NCBI GenBank assembly: GCA_011503125.2
Contig: WWBZ02000033.1
Coordinates: 248,001 to 312,000, forward strand
Direction of reading: 5' to 3'
Origin: Botryosphaeria dothidea
Lineage: Eukaryota; Ascomycota; Dothideomycetes; Botryosphaeriales; Botryosphaeriaceae
DNA: 64,000 nucleotides
Part shown: piece after piece, positions 11,701 to 21,119 of the stretch
Layout: each line of letters starts with the position of its first letter
Position numbering within the stretch: the first letter of the stretch is position 1
Made by a program: the position numbers and the translations under genes
The notes under the pieces: model-generated
Seen by the model: the letters and a program-made list of their open reading frames with translations, nothing else
The model's database searches: none
What the model was told of the DNA's origin: nothing

Positions 11701-12953
11701 AGGAGGGCGCCGTGATCGAGGCGTTCAAGGTCGTGCAGGGCGGGCAGTTCAAGGAGGACGAGCTGACGGCACTCCTCATGGCACCGGCCGCGATAGAAGG
11801 ATCGAGCGGGACGCGGTGCCTGAAGGACAACATCTCCGACATCAAGGCCCAGGTGGCGGCCAACCACCGCGGCGCGCAGCTGATCGCCTCGCTGTACAAC
11901 GACTACGGCAGGGACGTCGTCAACTTCTACATGGAAGAGGTGCAAGGCGCCGCAGAACTAGCCGTCCGCAACCTGCTGAAGGAGGTGCACCAGAAGTTCG
12001 CGGGCAACAGCCTCGAGGCCACCGACCACATGGACGACGGCACGCCCATCCGGCTGCGCGTCACCATCGACGCGGGCAGCGGCGACGCGGCCTTCGACTT
12101 CAGCGGCACCGGCCCGGAGGCGTACGGCAACTGGAACGCGCCCATCGCCATCACGCACTCGGCCATCATCTTCGCGCTGCGCTGCTTCGTCACGCACGAC
12201 ATCCCGCTCAACCAGGGCTGCATCCGCCCCATCCGCGTCGTCGTGCCCGACGCCTGCCTGCTCAAGCCCGGCGCCGAGGCCGCCTGCTGCGCCGGCAACG
12301 TGCTGACCTCGCAGCGCATCGTCGACGTCATCTTCCGCGCCTTCGCCGCCAGCGCCGCCAGCCAGGGCTGCATGAACAACCTCACCTTCGGCATCGACAA
12401 CGACCCGCAGCGCGGCTTCGGCTACTACGAGACCATCTGCGGCGGCAGCGGGGCCGGGCCGTGGGGCGATGGGACGAGTGGCGTGCACACCAACATGACG
12501 AATACCCGGATTACGGATCCGGAGATCTTGGAGCGCAGGTATCCTGTGATACTGCGGCGGTTCTGCATCAGGGAGGGGAGCGGTGGGCGAGGCGAGTATC
12601 GTGGTGGCGATGGGATTGTGAGGGATATCGAGTTCTCGGTGCCGATGAAGGTGTCGATTCTGAGCGAGCGGCGCGTCGTGGCGCCGTATGGGTTGCACGG
12701 CGGTGAGGATGGGGAGCGTGGCCAGAACCTGTGGATCAAGGCAAACGGGCGGGTGCTCAACCTTGGTGGGAAGAATACTGCGAGTGTTGGCAAGGGAGAC
12801 AGGGTGGTCATCCAGTCTCCCGGTGGAGGTGGTTGGGGATCCCCGGCGTCGCGGAAGGTGGATGCGTCGAAGAAGGATGGATGCAGCCGAGAGTTTGTGA
12901 GCGTGGGCAACGGCAGCGTGGATATCATTGCTGGCATGGGTCAGTCGGCATAG
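8749..12953 (+). CDS. ATP-dependent 5-oxoprolinase / hydantoinase A+B fusion
   Basis: Seven exons (8749-8791, 8854-9039, 9094-9393, 9445-9781, 9833-10206, 10259-10397, 10448-12953) sum to 3885 nt and give 1294 residues, the normal eukaryotic size. The N-terminal hydantoinase A half has DRGGTFTDC (the ATP/substrate motif of the actin-like fold), [27 protein letters not shown] and [14 protein letters not shown]. The C-terminal hydantoinase B half has [39 protein letters not shown] and the C-terminal GGGGWGSP. The enzyme hydrolyses a cyclic amide (5-oxoproline, or hydantoin-like rings in bacterial relatives) using ATP in the cytosol. The glutathione-cycle oxoprolinase is the default annotation. 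Its place beside a permease, a cysteine hydrolase and a regulator argues that this copy may have a dedicated catabolic substrate. Confidence 0.95.
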
Positions 12954-13081
12954 TGAGATTCAATCTGGGTGTTTTCTGGGATCGTGTGTGCAGATAGAAT
13001 TCTAGCAGTATACTAAAGTATAGACGTGATTGGCATTCCGAGAATCCAGGGCTGGGAGTCTTACAATGCGAAAATGCAGCG

Positions 13082-13672
13082 TCACAACGCCTCCATCTCT
13101 TGGATTACAGAGTCGGTGCCAACCACCTCGCAGAACTCCTCGTTCAAGCTGGCTAAATGAATGGTATGGAGTGTCTCTGCGTCGAATGTCTGCCTTTCAA
13201 AGGATTTTCCGTAGGTTGCAGTCGCGTCCTTGACCAGCAAAATGCGGCCCTCACCAACAACGCCGAGGTTGGCAGCCATGCGGGTAGTGGTGCTGACACA
13301 GTGATCGGTCGTGAGGCCAACAATGACCAAGTCCGTGATCTGGCGTTCTCGGATTGCGGCTTCGAGGTTGGTCCCGATGAAACCGGAATTGACATTTTTG
13401 GTGAAGGTTAGTTCGCCGGGTTGCGGGGTGGCGTAAGGCTGGAAGGCTGCATTGCCCTCGGTAGGGTGCAAGGCCGAGCTCGGGTCTGTGGAGTGGTGAC
13501 GGACGTGGAAAATGCTGCCTGGCTCCACAACAGCGCGAAATGCCTCCAGGAGCTTGATGATGTTTGATTCAAAGCCCGGTGTTGACCGCGAATTCCCCCA
13601 ATGTGTGGGATGGTTAAATCCTTGCTGGATGTCGATGAGGAGTAGACCGTAGCGTGGAGATGCGGTCGTCAT
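13082..13672 (-). CDS. Isochorismatase-like cysteine hydrolase
   Basis: A single exon of 196 residues runs from an ATG at 13672. The catalytic triad of the superfamily is visible: Asp in YGLLLIDIQQGF near residue 14, Lys in FTKNVNSGF near residue 90, and the nucleophile Cys in GLTTDHCVSTTTRMA near residue 124, followed by the usual cis-peptide-type segment. The family includes N-carbamoylsarcosine amidase, nicotinamidase, ureidoacrylate amidohydrolase and true isochorismatases. Small size and lack of a targeting signal suggest a cytosolic enzyme. It is convergent with the oxoprolinase gene (about 130 bp apart) and divergent from the transcription factor gene. Next to a hydantoinase-type enzyme, a carbamoyl- or amide-hydrolysing role is more likely than isochorismate hydrolysis, but this is inference. 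Confidence 0.88.
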   Translation of the reverse strand: MTTASPRYGLLLIDIQQGFNHPTHWGNSRSTPGFESNIIKLLEAFRAVVEPGSIFHVRHHSTDPSSALHPTEGNAAFQPYATPQPGELTFTKNVNSGFIGTNLEAAIRERQITDLVIVGLTTDHCVSTTTRMAANLGVVGEGRILLVKDATATYGKSFERQTFDAETLHTIHLASLNEEFCEVVGTDSVIQEMEAL

Positions 13673-14061
13673 TTTGTGAAGTGGACAGTTGCAAATGGAG
13701 AGAGTTGAAGATTTTTGATGATGCTAAAATGTGATGGGAGTTTAGGGACTGACTCATAGACGGCCGGTTTGTCAGCTTCTCCGCATTTCCAAAGCCCCGT
13801 CACGCCCTTTGACAAGTTTTTCTAATCACCGTCGATGATGAGCGTGATACTAAACCATGTTGCTCCAGGACATCCAAAAACTTGTAGTGACCATGACTTC
13901 TGTTGGAGGCCGCGTGCGGTCATAGATACCTCTTTTGTATGATAAGCTATCGGGACTACTCGATCCGTACCGGAATCTTATCTACCCCGCATAATTTCCT
14001 TGCTGCTGTTCTACAAATACCGCTGCAAGTCTCTGCAGACTTGTGGCACGAGACTACCGCA
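13673..14061. promoter_or_regulatory. Divergent promoter region of the cysteine hydrolase and transcription factor genes
   Basis: These 389 bp separate two divergent starts. I see no coding exon and no TATA box I can defend. Confidence 0.45.
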
Positions 14062-16402
14062 ATGAGCGCACCCCGCCCATTCAGATGCGGCATCTGTGCG
14101 CAGGAGTTTACAAGAAGTGTACGATCTCCGACAGCCCACGCCGCCCAGACCTGACCCTATGATAGGAGAATCTTCAGCGGCATAGAACCTCGAGTACGCA
14201 TTTATAGGCACAGAAGCGGAAGATGGATGTTCTAACAAGCTTTTAGGGCATGGCGGGGCTTCACGTCATAAGTATGAGTGTTCCAAGTGCCACTCTCGGT
14301 TCCATCGAAGGTTCGGCGTCTCGCTCTGCTCTTTGATGACCAGATCCTTATCCGACCGCAGGGATGTGTGTAAGCGGCATGCTGAACGGTGCAATGGCCA
14401 CGTCTCGTCCTCTCGCTCTAGGAAATTGAGTCCTGGAGCTGCAACAGGCCAATCCTCCCGACACTGTAGGGTCCCGTCCGAGCCTTCGGTTGATGACGCC
14501 GACAACACCTCTGTAGATGAGACGTCGTTGCGTGATGTCACTTTGAATGACGAGCCAGAGTCAGATCGGTTCGGGTTCGTGGCTGTACCTTGACAATATT
14601 AAAAGCCCGCTACTAAAACCATTGCAGACTCCCCGAGGCAACCATTGCGCGTTATGTTAGATCATACTTCCTACACTTCCACCGCTCCTTTCCGATATTA
14701 CACCGGCCAACTTTCTCCCTTCATGCCGCGCCTAACAGCCTACTGAAGATTGTGGTTGCTATCGGGACTCTGTATGCAGTCTCCGAGTCATCCCAAACAG
14801 AGAGCGAATCAGCCCTGGAAGAGGCCGATAAGCTTTGGGCTAGTGGGAGGAAAGAGCTGAAGAGCATAGTAGGCTTCAATCCTGTTCTAATTTGACATAC
14901 AGTGTTGACCTCTGGCAGGTTCTCAAAGACTCCAAAGAAGTCCGAGAAAGCTGGGTGATACAAGCCTTTCTTCTCTACATTGTATACGGCGTCTACCGCG
15001 ATGATGGATCACGCCTCCAGAAGTCTCGAGCAATGCTCCGGACTCTCGTAGACGTAAGTGACTTGATGATCATGTAGTAACTTTTCCAAACCGCTTACAT
15101 AGTCGTTAGCTTTTGCGTGACCTCGAGCTGTTCCACCAGACACTGACTGCCGAAGAGGACTCGGCGTGGGAAACCGACCTCTCCCCTGATCTTGATGGCA
15201 ACGAGAATCTGCTCGACGCCAAATGGGCAGCATTCATAAGCAAAGAGTCCCTGAAACTATCACTTTACGCATTGGTCTTTCTCGACTCACACATATTCAA
15301 AACGTGCAACCTCCGACCCATGATTTCGGCCATCGAGCTTGGCTGGGAGCTGCCACACGCAGCAACGCTTTGGGAAGCCAACGCATCCCGCGTCTGGCTG
15401 GAGAGGCTATACCAAGACGGCTGCGGCGCAACAGTGTCATTCGACACAACCACGAAATACGAGTTCCAAGGGAACTCGACCAAGTCCCTGACCGTCGCGA
15501 CCCAGTCTCTCATGTCCGCCTCGCCCTGTCCGCACCTCACGGCCGCCCTCGCCGCCTCTCCCTTCGCCACGCTCTGCGTCGCCGCAAACCTCGACTGCCT
15601 CGTCCAAGACTTCACGCGGTGCTACTACCAGCTGGCGCCGAGCCTGTCCGACCCGTCCGCCTTCCACATCCTCTCGCAGTCGCAGAACAAGCTCGTCGCC
15701 GCCGCGCTGCGCGCGCTCTCCGGCGCCAAAGCGGCCGCCGCCGACGCGCGCCAGTACGCCGACCTCTGGCACGCGGTCGACCTGCTGGGCGTCTCGGTCA
15801 AGGCCGGCCTCTGCGCGCCCGACGACCTGCTCATCGGCGGCATCGTCGACACCGGCATCGCCGCCGGCCTCGCCACCAGCGCGCACCTCACGCTCGGCAG
15901 CTACTTCGCCGCGCGCCGCTCGACGCAGGCGGCCGGCGCGGCGCAGGAGCTGGACGGCGCGGCCGGCCTCGGCCTGCTGGCGCAGCTGATGCCGGCGCTT
16001 GGCCTCGCCGCCGAGCGCACGCACGAGGCGGTCAGGGGCGAGGGCCCGTGGGCGACGGTGGTGACGATCAGGCTGCTGTTGACGCTGTGGAAGGCGCTGA
16101 GGCACGTGGTGCAGCACTTGCGGCGGAGTGCGTCGGCTGGTTCGACTGCGGTTTCTGCGTTCGATCCTGCCAGGGTTACGCTCCAGGCTGTTGCTGGTAG
16201 TGTTGAGGAGCACATGAAGTCCTTCGCACCGAGCCATGAAGTCGGGTCAGAACAAGGCGTTAGTGGGGATGAGTTCGACTACCATGAGCGGCGTGTTCTG
16301 CTGCTGGCTTCGGAAATATGCAAGAGAAGACAGATCTGGCCGGTGGGTCCGTCGATGGCAACGATCTTTGAGGAGGTCATGAATGGTATAGCACAGGTGT
16401 AA
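14062..16402 (+). CDS. Zinc-finger transcription factor with fungal-specific regulatory domain
   Basis: The ATG at 14062 starts FRCGICAQEFTR, the first half of a C2H2 finger. An intron (GTGTAC near 14117 to CTTTTAG near 14247, with a CTAAC branch site) leads to SRHKYECSKCHSRFHR. A 51-nt intron then restores RDVCKRHAERC, a complete C2HC finger (C-x2-C-x12-H-x3-C). A Ser/Glu-rich linker follows. From about 14630 the fungal-specific transcription factor domain begins with RYVRSYFLHFHRSFPILHRPTF and LLKIVVAIGTLYA. Further introns lie near 14870-14910 and 15052-15110, and the long last exon ends at 16402. The first finger seems to lack the normal Leu-x2-His spacing, so it may be degenerate. It is a nuclear regulator and, as the last gene of the alternating cluster, the obvious candidate to control it. 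Confidence 0.8.
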
Positions 16403-16492
16403 AACCCAGTCATTGCGGAATCAAACGCGAAAGAAGGGAAAACTCTACTACGGAAGAGCGTGGTGCCTACTGCTGCAGGCATTCGTGAGACA

Positions 16493-19400
16493 TCACTCAG
16501 AAATAACAGTCACACCCGAGGACTCCGACCCCGGCCGCGTCCTCATCGCACCTCCCGTCAACTCCTCATCCGAGCCCCGCGCCGACATCGACGACATCGA
16601 AGAAACCAGAGACCTCCCAGGACTCACCGGCACCATCTCGACCTCCACCGGCGCCGCCATCACAGGCGGATCATTCCAACCCCGATGCACCACGCCCTCA
16701 CCGACATCAACCCCCCACCGCCTCCGCCGCTCTCCAACCGCCTCCTCCCCCCTCCCCTCCCACCACCCCAGCCCCGCCCTCCCAGTCACGCCCCTCACGT
16801 CCTTCGCCCTCCCCGCCCCGCGCGCCCTCAGCTCCCCCACCAGCCCGCTCCCCGCCAGCAAACTCACCCGCGCCGCCACGCTGCCCGGGCTCTTCGGCAG
16901 CACGGCCTCGCTTGGGAACCGCAGGAAGACCCACCCGACGCACGCCAGCAGCAGCGCCAGCAGCGCCTCCACCGCCACCGTGCTCCCCCGATCCTGCACG
17001 ATGCGGCTCTGCGCGGACCTCAGCGTCGCGCGGATGCGCGCGGGCGCCGCGGCGGCGCTCGCGGCCGCCGCCCCGCGCACCTCGGTCAGCATCTCGGTCG
17101 CGTAGGCGGCCATCATGGCTTCGACGGCGGACGTGAAGTTGCGCCTGTCGAGCAGCGCGCGCACGTCGCCCAGCGTGTAGGTGGCGTGGGCGGCGAGCAG
17201 CTCGAAGAAGTTGAGGGACGCGCCGCGCGTGGGCCAGAGGGATTGGCTGTACAGGCGGCCGGGGGCTTCGAGGGTGAGGTCGTTGAGGTCGAGGAGGGCG
17301 GTGCCATTGGCGGCGTAGGCGTAGGGGCGGAGCCAGCTGGGGAGGGCTGTGGCGTTGAAGGGGCGGGTGTTGGCGATGGAGGAGGGGGCGTAGGACGACG
17401 GGTTCCAGGTGGCGTCGGAGGGGCTGAAGGAGTACGTGGTGTGAAGGGTGATGGCGGTGAGGGAGAGGGCGCAGGAGGTGGCGAGGACGGTGGGGAGGGA
17501 GACGTTGAGGACGGAGGGCCCGACGGTGCCGGTTGTGAGATTGTAGGTGGTGTAGTTCTTGGTGCTGCCCCAGGGCGTGACGTTTGTGATGGGCCCGTCG
17601 ATGCTGCTGTAGTCGAGGAGCACGACGCGGTAGGCGGAGGGGCCGAAGCCGGTGAGGCCGACGAAGGGGGGTCGAGAGCCGCTGCAGGAGCCGCCGTCGC
17701 CTTGTAGGTTCGTGTAAGAGCTGGGGTCGCCGGCGAAGATGAGGTCTGAGCATTGTTGAGAGTCGCAGTTGGGGCTGAAGTTCCAGCAGTCTCTTGTGTC
17801 CATGTATTGCGCATCGAGAACCATGTCTACGCTTGTACACTTGACATCAACGGAGATGGCGGGGACTTCGGCGTCTATGGTGCTATTGGAGAGGTCTTGG
17901 GACTGACTGAAGTTTCCAGCGCTTGTGAGGTTACTGAAAACGATATTGTCAAGAATGCCAGCTCTGCGTGGGACATTCAGAGACGGGGTTCTTGACCATT
18001 CGGCAAACTGTGAGGCTCTTTGGACACTCAGATACGAATCACCATTATCGTATGTGCTTTCTAGATGAGTGACAATGCTCGTGTCTACTGCCGGCTGGAC
18101 CGTAGCTGTTGTCACTGACATGGTGACGCCATAAAGGCCAGCGGCGACGATTTTCACGACTGGAATGAGGAGAATGGCTATTGAGGAGGCGGTAAGTGAG
18201 AAACCATAACTCGAAGCCTTCGTCGCTCGGAACGGTACTGCTATGGTGGGAACGTCCCGTAGATTGTGTAAAAGTGGCTGTCGCTCGGAATTCTTCGGTT
18301 GTCGTGGACCGGACATGTTCCAGAGGGTCTTGTATGATGAGATGGTTCTGGCAGCACCATCCACACCTGAACACGCATATCCGATGAGTACGAGAATCGT
18401 TGTCGGGACGAATGCAAACGCATTCGATGTCGCAGTAGTGTTCCTGCAGACTCCATCGTTTGTCTGTGAGATGCGGAGAAGAACCGCAAGGACCACCATC
18501 ACTGCTATTAATGCAAAGACCAAGGCGACTTTAGAGGCCAAGTGAAATGGCATCGGTCGCCAGCCGGAGTGATTGGTATAGCCAGAAGAAGACGGTGATA
18601 GTGGTTTCTCTTGAGGGAGACCTACATGATGCTGAAGATCAAGCGCTACGGCCAAGCCGTGGTGTCGTAGTTGCCAAGCTCCAGGCCCAAGTAAATCCTG
18701 CATGTGTTTTGCGGTAGAGGTTGACTCACGAGCCAAAATCTGTTCGACCTCTGGATTAGAGTGTGATAGGATGATAGCTGTTGCTGCAAGTGATCTGGGG
18801 TCCTCCCGAAGTATACTTCTGGGTCTTACTATGGTTGCATACATGACTGCTGCGCACCCAATGATGATCAAAATTGCTTGAAGCGCCCGGAGAGAAGCTT
18901 GGCGGATAAAGAACCGGGGGCCTGTCACTGAAATCTTGCCAGGTATTTTGCTCGATACACCTTCCCTTGCGAACGCGCTGACAACCTCTGCGAGAACGTT
19001 GCTACCAAGGGTCTCCAGGTCAGGCTGTAGTCTATCCGGATTCTGGAGGTATGCTTCAACTGAGGATTGCTGCTGGCCATCAACGAGGAGAGTGAAGAAC
19101 GGGTCCACAGTGATGTTGCTCTGCGATATCGCTTCCACCGCGTTGATAATCCAATAACCAGCCGCCACCGGCGGACTACCGGTTGGAAGTTTGTAGGTCA
19201 CGCCATATATTGTTTGGAGCTTGGCATCGAGGGGGTTGCTGAGGTACAGCCACTGGGCCGAGACGGAGGTATGGATGTCTATCTCGTCCCTTGGCTCACG
19301 AAGTTGATAGGATGTTATCTCCCCAGTTGAGGCATTTGTGGATACCAGGGCATCTTGCATGAAGAATTTTGGGGAGCAGACGAGGCCAAGAACATCAGTG

Positions 19401-20515
19401 GTGTTGTAGAATACGTCTCCCTCATTGCAGGATGTTCGGCCAGTACAGTCGCGGTTCTCCTTGAGTGACAGGATGGTCCCAATGAGCAAGTTCTCAGTCG
19501 TTTTGGGAGCGCAGGCTGTGACGTTGAGCCAAGCTTTGACGTTTGTCCGCAGAGGGGAGTCTGATTCAGTTGTAAAGTTCTGCCGGATAGGGAGGGAACA
19601 ATTCAACCCAGGTATATCACTTGCGTCTGCTTCGAGCTGGTGGTAGAAATCCCCATCTTCCCATGAATAATTCAGAGAGTGACAGTTGAAGTCCGTTGAA
19701 AAGGCCTTGACGGTTGCTTCAACTGTGGAGTTGCGAGGCAAATTCTCAGACGCAGCTCCGAAAGAGTCAAACGCAAAGACGTCTTTTGTCCAGGGAGCGA
19801 AACGGCCATTGGGTAGGCGTTGCGAAGCAACGGCGGCGTATGGGGCGGCACCAAGATGATCGAAAGGAATAGGAAGGGTTCCGTTGGATAGCTCCAGAGC
19901 ATTGTTGAAGGAGAACTGAGAAGCTTCGGTGAAGGTGGTGTCCACGGAAGTGTGGGAGAACAGGTCGATGAAGACCAGGGAGTTGGCTAAGGAAACGGAG
20001 GCGCCGCAAAGGAAGCCAATTGTCAGTGCAGCAAATACCAGCCAATGGCCATTTCTTCCAGCGTGGATCAGAGACGTGACTTCGATGTTGGTGATGTAGT
20101 CAAGCAAGACGGAATGCGAGCCTTTGGACCATTTGATGCTCATTTGTGACCAAGGGGTGATGTTTTTGATATCGCCAACGAGGGCTTTCCAGGCAAAGCC
20201 CAAAGCGACAACGCCAATGGTGGGCAAGTATTTGGCGGCGTGGAAAGAATTCTGGTTGTCGGCAGGGAGGCCATGATTCCGTCTGGCGAGTATGTCCAGA
20301 ACTTCCAAGCACACTACAAAAAGCAAACATAAGATGGCAAGAGGGAAGGCTCTAGACTTCCGGAAAGAGGCGGGAATCCACTCTCTGAGAGAGATTGCAG
20401 TTGCATCTGGCGTAGAGGTGGTCCGATGACGGAGAGCAGGCTCTCGCTCCCAGCCTGATTGCATGTCAGTTCTGTGCCCATTTTGGAGAGACATCTGCTT
20501 ACTCGAGGCCGGCAT
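16493..20515 (-). CDS. DUF3433 family multi-pass membrane glycoprotein
   Basis: One uninterrupted frame gives 1340 residues from the ATG at 20515, or 1381 from an ATG at 20638. The shorter form fits better, because the extra 41 residues are basic and hydrophobic without homologue-like features. After a polar N-terminus come helices such as FPLAILCLLFVVCLEVLDIL and VFAALTIGFLCGASVSLANS. A large, presumably extracellular or lumenal part has many N-x-S/T sites. The arrangement then repeats (VALVFALIAVMVVLAVLLRI, then a second glycosylation-rich part), as in the two-module DUF3433 proteins. The C-terminus is a cytosolic Gly/Arg-rich and Ser-rich tail. The family is fungal-specific with no established function. 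It is convergent with the transcription factor gene, only 90 bp away. Confidence 0.85.
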   Translation of the reverse strand: MPASSKQMSLQNGHRTDMQSGWEREPALRHRTTSTPDATAISLREWIPASFRKSRAFPLAILCLLFVVCLEVLDILARRNHGLPADNQNSFHAAKYLPTIGVVALGFAWKALVGDIKNITPWSQMSIKWSKGSHSVLLDYITNIEVTSLIHAGRNGHWLVFAALTIGFLCGASVSLANSLVFIDLFSHTSVDTTFTEASQFSFNNALELSNGTLPIPFDHLGAAPYAAVASQRLPNGRFAPWTKDVFAFDSFGAASENLPRNSTVEATVKAFSTDFNCHSLNYSWEDGDFYHQLEADASDIPGLNCSLPIRQNFTTESDSPLRTNVKAWLNVTACAPKTTENLLIGTILSLKENRDCTGRTSCNEGDVFYNTTDVLGLVCSPKFFMQDALVSTNASTGEITSYQLREPRDEIDIHTSVSAQWLYLSNPLDAKLQTIYGVTYKLPTGSPPVAAGYWIINAVEAISQSNITVDPFFTLLVDGQQQSSVEAYLQNPDRLQPDLETLGSNVLAEVVSAFAREGVSSKIPGKISVTGPRFFIRQASLRALQAILIIIGCAAVMYATIVRPRSILREDPRSLAATAIILSHSNPEVEQILARESTSTAKHMQDLLGPGAWQLRHHGLAVALDLQHHVGLPQEKPLSPSSSGYTNHSGWRPMPFHLASKVALVFALIAVMVVLAVLLRISQTNDGVCRNTTATSNAFAFVPTTILVLIGYACSGVDGAARTISSYKTLWNMSGPRQPKNSERQPLLHNLRDVPTIAVPFRATKASSYGFSLTASSIAILLIPVVKIVAAGLYGVTMSVTTATVQPAVDTSIVTHLESTYDNGDSYLSVQRASQFAEWSRTPSLNVPRRAGILDNIVFSNLTSAGNFSQSQDLSNSTIDAEVPAISVDVKCTSVDMVLDAQYMDTRDCWNFSPNCDSQQCSDLIFAGDPSSYTNLQGDGGSCSGSRPPFVGLTGFGPSAYRVVLLDYSSIDGPITNVTPWGSTKNYTTYNLTTGTVGPSVLNVSLPTVLATSCALSLTAITLHTTYSFSPSDATWNPSSYAPSSIANTRPFNATALPSWLRPYAYAANGTALLDLNDLTLEAPGRLYSQSLWPTRGASLNFFELLAAHATYTLGDVRALLDRRNFTSAVEAMMAAYATEMLTEVRGAAAASAAAAPARIRATLRSAQSRIVQDRGSTVAVEALLALLLACVGWVFLRFPSEAVLPKSPGSVAARVSLLAGSGLVGELRARGAGRAKDVRGVTGRAGLGWWEGRGEEAVGERRRRWGVDVGEGVVHRGWNDPPVMAAPVEVEMVPVSPGRSLVSSMSSMSARGSDEELTGGAMRTRPGSESSGVTVISE

Positions 20516-21119
20516 TTTGAAATGAGATAGCAGAGAAAACCATATTGGATGAAGTGTAGATAAGAGCAATATAAAGGAAGGTGTGGGTATAAGCAACAGC
20601 TTACGAGAGAGTCGAAGGCAGATTGACTGGCTGTGCATAGCCGCGCGAAGGCGTCTCGCAGAATTTGGGGGCGAGCAATGAACAAATCAGCAGCGCATGA
20701 CCATCAGTTTCTCATACTTCGCCGCAATGCCAAGCTCATCTTCGCCTCTCTCTCGTCCTATTTCCAGCGCTCCGAAGCCGTGCAGGCAGTGGCGGGTATT
20801 TGCGCCCGCCAACTCACAGACCGGGGCCCAGCTTGTTGGTTGCATGTCGTCTGAATGATTGGCAGGGAAAGACGGAGAAGTCAAATATCAGGGTGTGGAT
20901 GGTGTGTCGGAGATCGCGCGAAGACGGTCGCGATGGAAAAGTGCGGTGTTGAGGGACGAAGGAGACGCGAGTCATGTTGCATTCGAGGGTCCGGCGACAT
21001 CATCGCTCAACCACCCGCCATGCCCAAACAACTGCTGCCAATCCACCACGCTCCCGCACACGCAGCTGCCTCACTCTTTCCAGACGGATGGGGCGCATTC
21101 ACATACATTGCTGCCCGCC
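20516..21119. promoter_or_regulatory. Divergent upstream region of the DUF3433 and AP-3 mu genes
   Basis: These 604 bp separate two divergent starts. They hold the leaders of both genes. No other gene is supported. Confidence 0.45.

Noticed and set aside
3014..14061. The word CCGCAT or its complement in all three divergent regions of the cluster
   Set aside because: A six-base word is expected by chance about once in 2 kb on both strands. Without a motif search it is not evidence of a shared operator.
15437..16237. 266-codon minus-strand frame opposite the regulator gene
   Set aside because: It has repetitive Arg/Val/Glu composition typical of antisense shadows of GC-rich exons.
16460..17840. 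Long frames on the plus strand and in another minus-strand phase over the DUF3433 gene
   Set aside because: They are low-complexity Arg/Pro or Gly/Val shadows. The real frame has helices and glycosylation sites.
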